A stretch of DNA of 64,000 bases from contig OY754965.1 in the NCBI GenBank assembly GCA_963576475.1, forward strand, positions 2,115,501 to 2,179,500, read 5' to 3'. The DNA is from Molanna angustata (taxonomy: Eukaryota > Arthropoda > Insecta > Trichoptera > Molannidae). This document shows, piece by piece, positions 1 to 11,400 of this stretch. How positions within the stretch are numbered: the first letter of the stretch is position 1; every line of letters starts with the position of its first letter. Made by a program: the position numbers and the translations under genes. The notes below the pieces were generated by a model, which was not told where the DNA came from, did not search any database, and saw only the letters and a list, made by a program, of their open reading frames with translations.

Positions 1-487
1 GACGATGCAAGGCCGTATTGCTTGTAGAACAGCAAATGCTCTTTCACCAAAGTTCATCATTCGACACGTAATATAGTACATTAGAAATTTGGACGATGCA
101 AGGCCGTATTGCTTGTAGAACAGCAAATGCTCTTTCACCAAAGTTCATCATTCGACACGTAATATAGTACATTAGAAATTTGGACGATGCAAGGCCGTAT
201 TGCTTGTAGAACAGCAAATGCTCTTTCACCAAAGTTCATCATTCGACACGTAATATAGTACATTAGAAATTTGGACGATGCAAGGCCGTATTGCTTGTAG
301 AACAGCAAATGCTCTTTCACCAAAGTTCATCATTCGACACGTAATATAGTACATTAGAAATTTGGACGATGCAAGGCCGTATTGCTTGTAGAACAGCAAA
401 TGCTCTTTCACCAAAGTTCATCATTCGACACGTAATATAGTACATTAGAAATTTGGATGATGCAAGGCCGTATTGCTTGTAGATCAA
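1..487 (-). repeat. 91-bp tandem repeat made from LINE coding sequence
   Basis: Five head-to-tail 91-bp units begin at 1, 92, 183, 274 and 365, with a partial sixth at 456-487. The full units look nearly identical. On the minus strand each unit encodes the stretch around 'NFGERAFAV', a conserved C-terminal patch of CR1/L2-like LINE reverse transcriptases. The array is therefore a local amplification inside a LINE fragment rather than an unrelated satellite. It starts at the window edge, so the true copy number is unknown. There are no spacers, so it is not a CRISPR array. Confidence 0.93.
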
Positions 488-870
488 AGTGTAGATCTTT
501 TTTGGTTCAGATCGTCTGGTACAAAGATACATTAGGCATTTTGAAGCACGTCCATGAATAGCTTTGTGCACCATCCAGCACATCTTGTACTGAATCCTTT
601 CCGATATCCGCAACCAGTGGATCTTATAGCAGTGGTGATATGTGAGAATTGTATATTAATCTAGCTGCTGCATTGACTGACTGGAGTTGTTCGAGGTGAA
701 TTTGTTGAAGTCCTGCATAAATTATGTTGCAATCTAACCGAGATGCGTTTATCAATGTGTATATTATCTGTCCCATTTGAAAATAGCATGAAATTTTTGT
801 TTTACTGATATGATTGTTCAGAACAAGTTCTAAATCGAAGTTAACACCTAAAAGTTTAATTGATTTTACA
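1..870 (-). mobile_element. CR1/L2-like LINE, C-terminal reverse transcriptase fragment
   Basis: Read on the minus strand, about 870 down to 490 gives a broken reading frame with hallmarks of the RT 'thumb' end in CR1/L2-like LINEs: 'LQSVNAAARLI', then 'PLL', then 'ERIQYKMCWMVHKAIHG'. It continues into the 91-bp repeats. Stop codons and frameshifts make it a pseudogene. It lies in an intron of gene B, between the exon ending at 930 and exons that must lie left of the window. The clade call is from motif style only. Confidence 0.7.
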
Positions 871-929
871 GGTTGGATCTGTTGATATTACAAAATAAAT
901 AAATTTAAAAAAAATACAATTTTTCTTAC

Positions 930-3900
930 CGTCTATTCCTAACAAGGGAAATGATTGCGTAAAACACAAGGTAAGCGCTGCAGCAGATATAAAACCAGCC
1001 GTCACAGGTACCGATATAAATTCAACTAAAAATCCTGAAAAAAAGGTAATATTCAATAATATTCTTAGAAAAATTCTGAAATATGAAATAAACTTATAAT
1101 TAAAGTAAGAAAAACATGTATGCTACAAATTTATTAATTGAAACAATTGTGAAAGGATTGTAACTGTCACAATCAATATACAGGCTAGCCCTAATGAGGT
1201 TGATAATCATTGTTTTGAATGTACTCTATAAAGAATTTATTTTGGATTGCTTCTCCTTATTTATTATAACATCATTCAGGAATACAATAACACATTGTTT
1301 GCTTCTCCTTAAACAAGTATTTAATCATGACTTTGAAATACTGACTATATTATGAAGTAGGCCTTTTTTATAAGTCGCATTTACCTAAATTGAGTACACC
1401 CATTAGTAGAATTACGCAGCCACTAAGAAACGTCAAAAGAACTGCAAAATCTTCTCCATAATCTTTGACATATTCCTGTGTTATTAGAGACAATATAGCA
1501 GTTGGTCCTATGGTGAGATCTTTACAGCTTCCAAATACCAGATACACAAAACATCCCATGAATCCAGAATATAGACCATACTGAAAAGTACAAAAATAAA
1601 ACACAGTGTCATGTAAAAATGTTTGGTGAGTTATTACGACGAACCATTTTAACAATGCTGTCAAAGAAAATTCCTGTATTTCAACTAAAATTTCGACAAT
1701 GCTGTCAAAGAAAATTCAAGTAATATAAGAATAGTTTTTTTGGCGATTAATAAATATTTACTTAAATAATTAAAACATAAGACATCACATAAAAACTTAA
1801 ATCTATGAATCTTAAAATAATTGAATTGTTAGTTTTTTTTTTCCATTCAGTAGGGATAATTTTCTGTATTAGAATAGACTTATCTGAAATCTAATATCAT
1901 TCAAGGAATCTTATATCAATTTTTTTTATCTATTAAATTTAAAAAAAAACAACATTAATTGTTATCTATACCTGTAATGGCAAATTAGCTACACCTGCCA
2001 TTGCCATGCTCTGTGGTATTACAGTCAATCCAACTGTTATTCCTAAAAAGTATACATAATAATTTTTAAAATAAATTAACGATGGAATGGATGACCAGAA
2101 AGTCCATTTTGTATTAACAATATTGGAGAAGAAACGTAAAGTAATTAAAAGAAAATAAATGAATGGAATGGAGTCAATGAATGAATGCGGTAGAAATGAG
2201 ATCACTACAATTATATGAGACAAAACACTCCTAATAAAAACTTTAAAATAAGAAAAAAATAGAAAATTAAGAAGGCTATTGTTACCAAAATGAAAATAAA
2301 CAACTTTTAAAAATAAAATTCTTTAAGCACATCAAAACAAAGCATAACTGACTAAATGGATGAAAGAGATGCTCTGAAAATCAAGAACAAGCAGACATGA
2401 CAATACAAATAAAATTTTGAATGAATATAAATAAAACTAAAATAATCAGTGACCATGTAAGACATCAGTGCATGAATGAAAATAATATTTTAAAGACAGA
2501 TGAGAGTGACGGTCAGTTCTCTCTGATTACATCATCATCGAGGGAGATCGCGATCCACTTCCACGCCGGCGACGCTATAGAGCTCATTGGCCCTGTTCAC
2601 CACCGGACGCAGCCGCAACATCGGACAAACACAAAATATCCACCATCCATCGGGTTCAACCACTGCCCCCGAGAATCCAACCACACACGTCAGGGCCTCC
2701 GATTGGTCTCGAAATCGGCCGCTAAGAACACTCCGTTTCAAGTCGGAGGGGCTTGTACCCCGACCCCTCGGTCCTCGTGTTGGCGTCCGAAGGTTCCGCG
2801 GGCTAACACCGGGGGCATCCGACGCAATCATCACCTGTCAGATTTGACGTCTAGTTGTCAACACAGGATGTCTGACCCGACGTCTGCGCCGGCGGTGTGC
2901 CCGAACCACACAACAACATTCGCCACAGTTGACGAGTAACTGCCGAGCGAGACTAGAGGCGTCCGTCCTGCTCTTCTCTAAGTATAGAATGACGAGGGCA
3001 CAACAGCGTCGGCCGCCCACCCCCGCCTTTACTGCCTGGGCCCTTAGAGCCGCAACCTAGGCTTATATCCCGACGAATCGGTCCTCGTGTTGGCGTCCGA
3101 AGGTTCCGCGGGCTAACACCGGGGGCATCCGACGCAATCATCACCTGTCAGATATGACGTCTAGTTGTCAACACAGGATGTCTGACCCGACGTCTGCGCC
3201 GGCGGTGTGCCCGAACCACACAACAACATTCGCCACAGTTGACGAGTCACTGCCGAGCGAGACTAAAGGCGTTCGTCCTGCTCTTCTCTAATTTTCTTTT
3301 TATAAATTGGGGTAATAAATGAAAAAAAAAATAATTGTGGGGCTTTGAGGGTAAACTGATCTTGGGGTGTGTGCATCCTGGAGGTCGCCCTTCTGGTGAC
3401 CGAAAGGATGCATGTGTCGTGTGACCTGCGGGCTGCTCTTGAGCAACCTAAAGGTCACCCTCACGCACCTATACGCGGCACACTTTTTAAGTGCGCCTTT
3501 TGCTGGCGTATTCAGTGGACTCGAATAGGAGACTTCATCTCCTAAAGCGAGTCTGGGTGGTGGTGGGCCAACTCTCAATAATGATTACATCATCAGCCCT
3601 GTGTGGGCCCTGGCCTCCTCCAGAATCCTTCCCCCAGTTTGAAATTCTAATTGCCCTTATGCCGTCTTCTGTGTCATACAGCCATCTTAGCTTGAGACTG
3701 CCTCCACTTCTTCTGCCCTCTGGATTATAGTGTTGAGAATCTTTTTTGGTGATACGATCATCATGCATCCGGCTGACATGTCCCAACTACTGCAGTCTCG
3801 GACTACATCGCAATAGTATATATGAATAAAATAAATTAAAAGTGCAGTATATATTTACCAGCAATAATGTCTTGTAATAAAAATTCTAATCTGTATTTCG

Positions 3901-3997
3901 GTAACCAATTCAATATCGGCATTCTTTTCTTTAACATTTTCACACTGAAGACACTATCGAGAAATTTCCTTAACCTTTCGTATGCCATATTTGACAT
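930..3997 (-). CDS. SLC26 anion transporter, gene B (5' part, runs off left edge)
   Basis: This is the N-terminal half of a sulfate-permease-type transporter, a membrane anion exchanger. Four coding exons are visible: 3997-3859, 2042-1972, 1580-1385 and 1034-930. All have GT/AG borders and matching phases (1, 0, 1, 1). The first exon carries the start codon (ATG at 3997; an in-frame TGA lies 24 nt upstream with no good acceptor between) and encodes 'LNWLPKYRLEFLLQDIIAG'. The next gives 'GLTVIPQSMAMAGVANLP', then 'YGLYSGFMGCFVYLVFGS', then 'GFLVEFISVPVTAGF'. These match gene A exon for exon: lengths 71, 196 and 105 nt are the same, and protein identity is roughly 65-80% per exon. The remaining transmembrane and STAS exons must lie left of the window. 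Whether B is functional cannot be judged from this part, but no stop or frameshift is seen. Confidence 0.88.
2770..3290. repeat. GC-rich direct repeat pair of unknown class
   Basis: Segment 2770-2980 recurs almost unchanged at 3080-3290, an offset of 310 bp. Both are strikingly GC-rich against the AT-rich surroundings, and the GC-rich domain extends left to about 2500. The repeat may be two tandem units of a roughly 310-bp element, or LINE 5'/3' UTR material. I do not recognise the family. Several long ORFs run through it on both strands, but they reflect high GC and lack recognisable domains. It sits in the first intron of gene B. Confidence 0.75.
3550..3790 (-). mobile_element. RTE-like LINE, reverse transcriptase C-terminal fragment
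   Basis: The minus-strand frame from 3786 reads 'MGHVSRMHDDRITKK', then 'PEGRRSGGSLKLRWL' and 'GIRAIRISNWGKDSGG'. This is the 'GHV.RM...PEGRR..GRP..RW.DD' tail of the insect endonuclease/reverse-transcriptase LINEs. The same tail is better preserved at 33072-34179. It is 5' truncated and ends in a short TGATG-like tail near 3585. It lies in the gene B intron. Only the terminal portion remains, so it cannot be active. Confidence 0.75.
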
Positions 3998-4430
3998 TTT
4001 TACGAGAGTAACAAGTATTCAGGAAGAGAGAGACGTTCACTTGTTTTGATGAATATCTGATTATAATAAATGCACTATATCAATACAATAATGGCTCAAT
4101 TATAATCAAATTTACATTGTTTAGATAATGTATCTTTTATTTGAATCATGATAAAACGATGATAAAATAAATCACTGTTATCATAATTAATTTTTAAGAA
4201 CACAGTGTTAGCTACATTATTTATACTAGTGATCGCCCAGTGGTCAAAATTTGACCGTAATTCATTAAAAAGAATATTTGGAATTAATACTATTAAATTT
4301 TGAATATAATGAGGTTTTTTTGTCAAAGCCATTGCGTAACTCCACCTATATTTTTTTAAATTTTGTTCCATTACGGCACCTGCAAGCGTATGCTTATAAA
4401 TATTTCATTATTGCGTGTTTTTTGCTCCCG

Positions 4431-4560
4431 TCAGTACCTCCCGTCCCTTCAGTACCTCCCGTCACTTCAGTACCTCCTGTCCCTTCAGTACCTCCCGTCA
4501 CTTCAGTACCTCCCGTCCCTTCCGTACCTCCCGTCCCTTCAGTACCTCCCGTCCCTTCGG
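4431..4560. repeat. 18-bp minisatellite, 'CCTCCCGTCCCTTCAGTA' orientation
   Basis: About seven 18-bp units, flipping orientation abruptly at 4560/4561 where the next array begins. It is the left outer arm of a larger inverted satellite structure within the Helitron. Confidence 0.9.
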
Positions 4561-5598
4561 TACTGAAGGGCCTGAAGGTACTGAAGGGCCTGAAGGTACT
4601 GAAGGGCCTGAAGGTACTGAAGGGCCTGAAGGTACTGAAGGGCCTGAAGGTACTGAAGGGCCTGAAGGTACTGAAGGGCCTGAAGGTACTGAAGGGCCTG
4701 AAGGTACTGAAGGGCCTGAAGGTACTGAAGGGCCTGAAGGTACTGAAGGGCCTGAAGGTACTGAAGGGCCTGAAGGTACTGAAGGGCCTGAAGGTACTGA
4801 AGGGCCTGAAGGTACTGAAGGGCCTGAAGGTACTGAAGGGCCTGAAGGTACTGAAGGGCCTGAAGGTACTGAAGGGCCTGAAGGTACTGAAGGGCCTGAA
4901 GGTACTGAAGGGCCTGAAGGTACTGAAGGGCCTGAAGGTACTGAAGGGCCTGAAGGTACTGAAGGGCCTGAAGGTACTGAAGGGCCTGAAGGTACTGAAG
5001 GGCCTGAAGGTACTGAAGGGCCTGAAGGTACTGAAGGGACAGGAGGTACTGAAGGGCCTGAAGGAACGGAAGTTCTGAAGTTATTGAAGGGCCTGAAGAG
5101 ATGGGTGGTACTGAAGGAACGGGATGTACTGAAGGGACGGTAGGTACTGAAGAGACGGGAGGTTCTGAAGGTACTGAAGGGCCTGAAGGTACTGAAGGGC
5201 CTGAAGGTACTGAAGGGCCTGAAGGTACTGAAGGGCCTAAGGGCCTGAAGGTACTGAAGGGCCTGAAGGGCTTGAAGGTACTGAAGGGCCTGAAGGTACT
5301 GAAGGGCCTGAAGGTATTGAAGGGCCTGAAAGGACGGGAAGTACTGAAGGACCTGAAGGGACAGGAGGTACTGAAGGGCCTGAAGGAACGGAAGTTCTGA
5401 AGGTATTGAAGGGCCTGAAGAGATGGGTGGTACTGAAGGAACGGGATGTACTGAAGGGACGGTAGGTACTGAAGGGACGGTAGGTACTGAAGAGACGGGA
5501 GGTTCTGAAGGGGCGGGAGGTACTAAAGGGACGGGAAGTACTGAAGGGACGGGAGGTACTGAAGGGTCTGAAGCGACGGGTGGTAATGAAGGACCATT
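4561..5598. repeat. 18-bp minisatellite, 'GGTACTGAAGGGCCTGAA' orientation
   Basis: About 27 nearly perfect units run from 4561 to 5040. A more diverged mixture with GGGACGGGAGG-type units follows to 5598. A block around 5041-5160 recurs at about 5360-5500, giving a higher-order pattern. All three frames stay open because the unit is a multiple of three, giving collagen-like artefact ORFs (EGTEGP and LKGLKV repeats). No protein function is claimed. Confidence 0.93.
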
Positions 5599-5715
5599 TT
5601 CAATTATACAGGCAATAGGTATGAAGTTTGCTGGGGGTTCACTAGTTGTACATAAATTTTATAAATAAACTAGTGAACCCCCGGCAAACTTCGTATTGCC
5701 TGTATAATGAAAAAT
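5597..5715. repeat. Palindrome at the centre of the satellite arms
   Basis: Left arm 'TACAGGCAAT...TTCACTAGT' at about 5610-5648 is answered by 'ACTAGTGAACC...GCCTGTA' at about 5669-5705, around a short AT-rich loop. It joins the plus-oriented 18-bp array on the left to the minus-oriented array on the right, so the whole region can fold back on itself. Confidence 0.88.
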
Positions 5716-5734
5716 CGTCCTCCATAACCACCCG

Positions 5735-6550
5735 TCGCTTCAGACTCTTCAATACCTCCCATCCCTTCAGTGCTTCCCGTCCCTTAAGTACCTCCCGTCC
5801 CTTCAGTACCTCCCGTCCCTTCAGTACCTCCCGACCCTTCAGTACCTCCCGTCCCTTCAGTTACTCCCGTCCCTTCAGTTACTCCCGTCCCTTCAGTTAC
5901 TCCCGTCCCTTCAGTTACTCCCGTCCCTTCAGTTACTCCCGTCTCTTCAGTTACTCCCGTCTCTTCAGTTACTCCCGTCCCTTCAGTTACTCCCGTCCCT
6001 TCAGTTACTCTCGTCCCTTCAGTTACTCCCGTCCCTTCAGTTACTCCCGTCCCTTCAGTTACTCCCGTCCTTTCAGTTACTCCCGTCCCTTCAGTTACTC
6101 CCGTCCCTTCAGTTACTCCCGTCCCTTCAGTTACTCCCGTCCCTTCAGTTACTCATGTCCCTTCAGTTACTCCCGTCCCTTCAGTTACTCCCGTCCCTTC
6201 AGTTACTCCCGTCCCTTGTGTTACTCCCGTCCCTTCAGTTACTCCTGTCCCTTCAGTTATTCCCCTCCCTTATGTTACTCCCGTCCCTTCAGTTACTCCC
6301 GTCCCTTGTGTTACTCCCGTCCCTTCAGTTACTCCCGTCCCTTCAGTTACTCCCGTTCCTTGTGTTACTCCCGTCCCTTCAGTTACTCCCGTCCCTTCAG
6401 TTACTCCCGTCTCTTCAGTTACTCCCGTACCTTCAGTTACTCCCGTCCCTTCAGTAACTCCCGTCCCTTCAGTTACTCCCGTCCCTTCAGTTACTGCCGT
6501 CCCGTCAGGCCTACCGGTACCTCCCTTCCCTTCATAACCTCTCGTCCCTT
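5735..6550. repeat. 18-bp minisatellite, 'CCCTTCAGTTACTCCCGT' orientation
   Basis: About 45 units of 18 bp, inverted relative to 4561-5598 and with TTACTCCCGT replacing TACCTCCCGT in most units. Local variants (CCCTTGTGTT) recur in blocks, which suggests unequal exchange or slippage. The long open frame (SRPFSY repeats) is an artefact of the 18-nt period. Confidence 0.92.
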
Positions 6551-6564
6551 AAGTAGGTGAAGAA

Positions 6565-7750
6565 AAAGTTTAATTCCCGACACAATACTGGGAAGACCTA
6601 CGAAGAGATGAAAGGACAGTTGGACCTTCTTTTTCCAGGATTCTTCAACATCATAGGTAAAATGACTAAAAACACATTAAAGAAGAAGAAGAAGAAAAAA
6701 GTGTGAATCCAGAAACCGTCCTGGAAGACCAGCGAAGAGATAGAAGGACAGTGTTGGACCTTATTCTCCTAGGATACTCCACCTTCATAGGTAAAATGTT
6801 CAAATACACGATGAAGAAGAAGAAAAAAGTTTAAATCGAGAAACTGTCCTGGAAGACCTGCAAAGAGATGGAAGGACAGTTAAAGCTTCTTCTCCCAGAG
6901 TATTAGGTCATTTTATCTTCATAGGTAAAATGACCTAATACCCGATGAAGAAGAAGAAGAAGAAAAGTTTTTCAATCCAGAAACCATCCCGGTCATACGC
7001 TCAACAATTCACCAAAGTTTAATTGCAATCGGATGAACGGTTCCCAGGATAGTCCACCTTCATCGGTAAAATGACCTAATACCCGATGAAGAAGAAGAAG
7101 AAGATTTTTTTTTAATCCAGAAACTATCCCAGTCTTACACTCGACAATTCATCAATGTTTCATTGCAATCGGATGAACGGTTCTCAGGATAGTCCACCTT
7201 CATAGGTAAAAAGACCTGATTCCCGATGAAGAAGAAGAAGAAGAAAATATTTTAAATTCAGAAATCATCCCGGTCATACGTTCGATAATTCACCAAAGTT
7301 TAATTGCAATCGGATGAACGGTTCCCAGGATAGTCCACCTTCATCGGTAAAATGACCTAATACCCGATGAAGAAGAAGAAGAAGATTTTTTTTTAATCCA
7401 GAAACTATCCCAGTCTTACACTCGACAATTCATCAATGTTTCATTGCAATCGGATGAACGGTTCTCAGGATAGTCCACCTTCATAGGTAAAAAGACCTGA
7501 TTCCCGATGAAAAAGAAGAAGAAGAAAATATTTTAAATTCAGAAATCATCCCGGGCATACGTTCGATAATTCACCAAAGTTTAATTGCAATCGGATGAAC
7601 GGTTCCCAGGATAGTCCACCTTCATAGGTAAAATGACCTAAAACTTGATGAAGAAGAAGAAGAAGTTAAAATTTTTTGATCCAGAAACCATCCCTGGTAT
7701 ACTCTCGACAGGTCACCAAAGTTTCATCGCAATCGGATGAGCGGTTTAGG
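6565..7750. repeat. 141-bp tandem repeat with 281-bp higher-order period
   Basis: The landmark 'GATGAAGAAGAAG' recurs at about 6808, 6944, 7085, 7225, 7366, 7506 and 7647, giving a period of 140-141 bp. Units alternate between two variants, so 7085-7365 matches 7366-7646 better than its immediate neighbour: a dimeric higher-order repeat. Each of the later units includes a copy of the Helitron terminal-region motif 'TTGCAATCGGATGAACGG', so the array grew out of Helitron end sequence. Confidence 0.88.
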
Positions 7751-7816
7751 AGCGCATTCAACACATACATACATAGATACATAGATACATACAAACATTC
7801 AAATTTATAATATAGA

Positions 7817-8400
7817 TAAATATGATATAGACTTACAAGTTCCAAAAGTTGCAATTTTTTTAATAAACATATTTACGTCCGTTTGGGGTAGTGTAAAAAT
7901 CTTCATTTTTTAAGTGCTTTGAACAAATGCGTGAATATTTTGATGGACACCAATATTGATCACCACGATTTCTTCTTAAAAATCTAATCCACTTTTCTCT
8001 CTATTCTATTCTATTCTATATTGTTTTACGGCTATCCACTCGTCTACGAGTGATCCTAGCCATTATGCAAGTTGTAAAACATAATTAAGATTTAAAACGA
8101 GGTATCAAAAGATGTAGGTATTGTTATAAAAAGTCAAACTAAAATTTATTCTTTATGCGTTCAAATGGTGCAAGGGTTATATTTTATGCATAATGTTATT
8201 ATTGTTGTCACCTGTAGATCGCCGAAATGAATGTTTCAATGATAATAATAGGTACATATATGTATAATAAGTAGCGTAAACAAGTTGGTATATCACTGGT
8301 AAAACACGGGTGCTATTAAAACTGTCGCTGCGATGCTCGATGAGCCGGTATATTATACTCATTGAGTCGGTGTTAGTTAATACTGCGAGGGGCAGCCAAA
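7817..8400. other. No gene recognised; AT-rich flank of two elements
   Basis: This stretch lies between the Helitron 5' end and the 3' end of the I-clade LINE. It holds a short (TTCTA)n run near 8005-8030 and an unclassified segment around 8030-8080. Part of 8340-8400 may belong to the LINE 3' UTR. I see no open frame with recognisable similarity. Confidence 0.6.
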
Positions 8401-8406
8401 AAGTTT

Positions 8407-11400
8407 TTAGATGTTTTTATTATTTTTTTTAAGAAAGTTAGTTAGTATAAATATGATATTCGATTCTTCCAAAGATAGTAAATGAATGATATTCACTGGG
8501 AGTGTATCGCATTCTTCCACAATTGCTGTAAGAAATTCAGATCTCTGATATAATGGACATTCAAAGAAGACATGATCCAGAGTCTCGACCGATGTTCCAC
8601 AGTCGCAAGTGGGGGATGATAATACGCCAATCCTCGTCAAGTGAGGGGCAAGCAAACAGTGACCTATTTTCATTCTGGATATGAGCGAGACGTTGTGTTA
8701 AGAATGTCTTTCTTGTTCGTACCAGGGGCGTGGAGGAATAGATTTAACAATATTTTTATAATAGGAGCCTGTCGGAGAGTTTTGCCAGAATTCAGTCCAT
8801 TCTCTTTGTATTTGACTTTTAATAATAGGAATGTAGTCACTAGTAATAGGTGCAAATGATTGAGGGTAAACCCCACAGTAACAAGCTTCCTTGGCCAGTT
8901 GATCGACTCGTTCATTACCGGATATTCCACTATGTGATGGAATCCAGCACAACGTTATGTCAATGTCTCTTTTCGCTGCCATGAACAGAAGGTATCTCAG
9001 GTCATATATGAGATTTTCCGTTGCTTTTTTTGAATTAGATTTCAACTTTTGTATAAGACTTAAAGAATCTGAAAAAATTACCGAATGTGGTATTTTCAAA
9101 GCTATGATTTCGAAAAGAGCTTCCTTCATTGCAATACATTCGGCCGTGAAAATAGAAGTGACACTGGGTAATTGAAACGTTCGTTCAATGTGTAATGATG
9201 GAATAATAAATGCGGAGCCGCAAACTTCTGAGTACTTAGAGCCATCGGTAAAAACTGTCACGTGATTTGGCCACTTTCCTACTATGGTCGCTAAGAAAAT
9301 TTGATTGTTTCTTTGACGGGTTTGTAGACTAAATGATTTGTCTATTCCTATAGATCTTTCAGCGTGTATGGGCAGAATTGATGAGTCGAAAGGTACCGAG
9401 AACATAGGCAAATTATCTCTGGGATAGATGGTGAACTCTGACTGTATGTACTTGAAACATTCTACAAGTGATGGGGGAAGCTTATGACGACCATATGCAC
9501 CATGTTGAAATACATTATTTAGAGAATCAAGGATAGTTATTAAAGGATGTTCCTCGAATTCAATTCTTTTTAAAATAAACTTTAGTGCGAGATATTTTCG
9601 ACGAAGAAATAATGGCATTTCAGTCGTTTCCACCTGCAGTGAGACAACAGGAGAGGATCTCATAGCTCCCAATATCAGTCGGAGACATTGCGACTGAATC
9701 CGATTCAGTTTATCCGCCTGGTACCTCGGTAAAAGATCCAAGAGGAAACTCCCGTAATCCAAATGGCTACGGATGGTGGCCGCGTATAACATTCTCATGG
9801 TAGATGGATGGGCCCCCCACCAAACGCGAGAGACAGCTCGCAGAATGTTCAAATTTTTCTCACATTTTGCTACAACATAATCTATGTGACAATTCCAAGA
9901 TAGTTTCCTATGCAAGACCATTCCCAAAAACTTGATCGAATCTTTAACCTGGATTTGGTTTCCATCATATCCAACCACTAGTTCAGGCAGTTTATGTTTA
10001 TTCGAAAAAACCACTACTTGACTCTTAGTTGGAGCCAGACTTAAACCGGTTTTAGAAAGCCACAAGCTTAATGAAGCCAATGACTCCTCCAATAGCTTCA
10101 CTCCTTCTGTTACGTTTTTATGGTGAAGGTAGAGAACGAAGTCATCAGCAAATTGCAAAACCATGCACTGATCTGACAGAGAAGCGTGTATGTCTAATGT
10201 GTAAATGTTAAAAAGTATGGGACTCAGAACGGAGCCCTGCGGCAAACCCTTATATACTGTTCGATGTAATCGTCCATTAGGGGTCTCTATCTCTAACTCT
10301 CTTTCGACCAGTATATGAATGATTAATCGTGTTAGAACGTTTGGTAAACCAATTCCGATCAGCTTTTGACCCAAAATATTCAAAATTACGTTGTCGTATG
10401 CGCTGGAGATATCCGCAAAACAAGCAACGGTGCTCATTTGTCTGCTTCGGGCGAGATGTACGTCTGATACCAAGATACTAATGTTATCTAAACAGGACTT
10501 CGACCTTCTGAATCCAAACTGCTGAGAAGGGAATAAAGAGTTTCTCTCCAAGTACCATTCTAGCCGAGCTTTAATCATGAGTTCGAGGATCTTTAACATG
10601 CAACATGACAAAGCTATTGGTGTGTAAGATGAACCCAAGGATGGGTCTTTTCCAGGTTTCTGGATTGGTATAATTAATTGGTGTTTCCAAATCTGGGGGA
10701 CATCGGATGCAATTAAGATGGCATTATAGAGATCCAGAATCTGTAAGAGCAGAGGTTCGGGACAGTGTTTAATCATAGAATATGTAATTAAATCTACCCC
10801 AGGAGCAGAGTCAGTACAATTATCAATTGCTGAGGATAATTCATTCCTGGTAAATTTATCACCCATCCAATTTTTCGAACTGTCTACAAAATGAAATTTA
10901 TTTTGTATTTCGTCCCGATAAGGTACATATGAAGGAGCCAAAACATTCACAAAACCCTCGATCCACTCCAAACTACGGGTTTCGCTACACGATTTGTTAA
11001 AAGAACCTCTAAAGCGACGTATTGTTTGCCAAATTACGGACGAGGAGATCTCTGGTGAGAGAGTGGAACAGAAATTGCGCCACCCTTGTCTTTTTTTTTC
11101 CGCTGTAGGGTTCTCTTAGCCAGAGCTTGGGTTCGTTTGACTTCCAAGTAATTCGCCAGTGTTATATACCTCTTGTATCGGCGCATCGCTAACTTTCTGT
11201 CTTTGACAACATTACTACATTCGGAATCCCACCACGGGGGAGAATCTTTGTTTTTACTGGGTAGTCTCTTTTTTGGAATTGCTTTATCAGCTGCAGAAAT
11301 AATACGGTCCTTTATATTTATAGCTAACGTGTCAATATCCAGAAGACTCACACCATGACTATTGTATGCTGATTCAAGATCATCCTTGTATCTTGTCCAA

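Larger units (their letters stand above)
4226..7816 (-). mobile_element. Non-autonomous Helitron with internal satellite arrays
   Basis: On the minus strand the element starts with TC (7816-7815, 'TCTATATTATAAATTTG') after an A. It ends with CTAG (4229-4226) before a T, the A/T insertion signature of Helitrons. Twelve bases before CTAG is a perfect hairpin, 'GGTCAAATTTTGACC', which is the expected 3' stem-loop. Just inside the 5' end is 'CATCCGATTGCGATGAAAC', shared with the second Helitron (25303-28945). There is no Rep/helicase coding. The 3.6-kb length comes from satellites: inverted 18-bp arrays at 4431-6550 and a 141-bp array at 6565-7750. Its 3' end lies 229 bp upstream of gene B's start codon. 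The exact 5' end could shift by a few bases. Confidence 0.8.

Noticed and set aside
2421..2939. 172-codon plus-strand ORF and overlapping minus-strand ORFs
   Set aside because: Open because of local high GC. No recognisable domain, and duplicated as part of a repeat.
3867..4049. 60-codon plus-strand ORF
   Set aside because: Antisense to the first coding exon of SLC26 gene B, whose minus-strand frame matches gene A.
4278..6560. Long repetitive ORFs resembling collagen-like or Ser/Pro-rich proteins
   Set aside because: An 18-bp repeat keeps all frames open. The ORFs have no start context, splice or domain and sit inside a Helitron.
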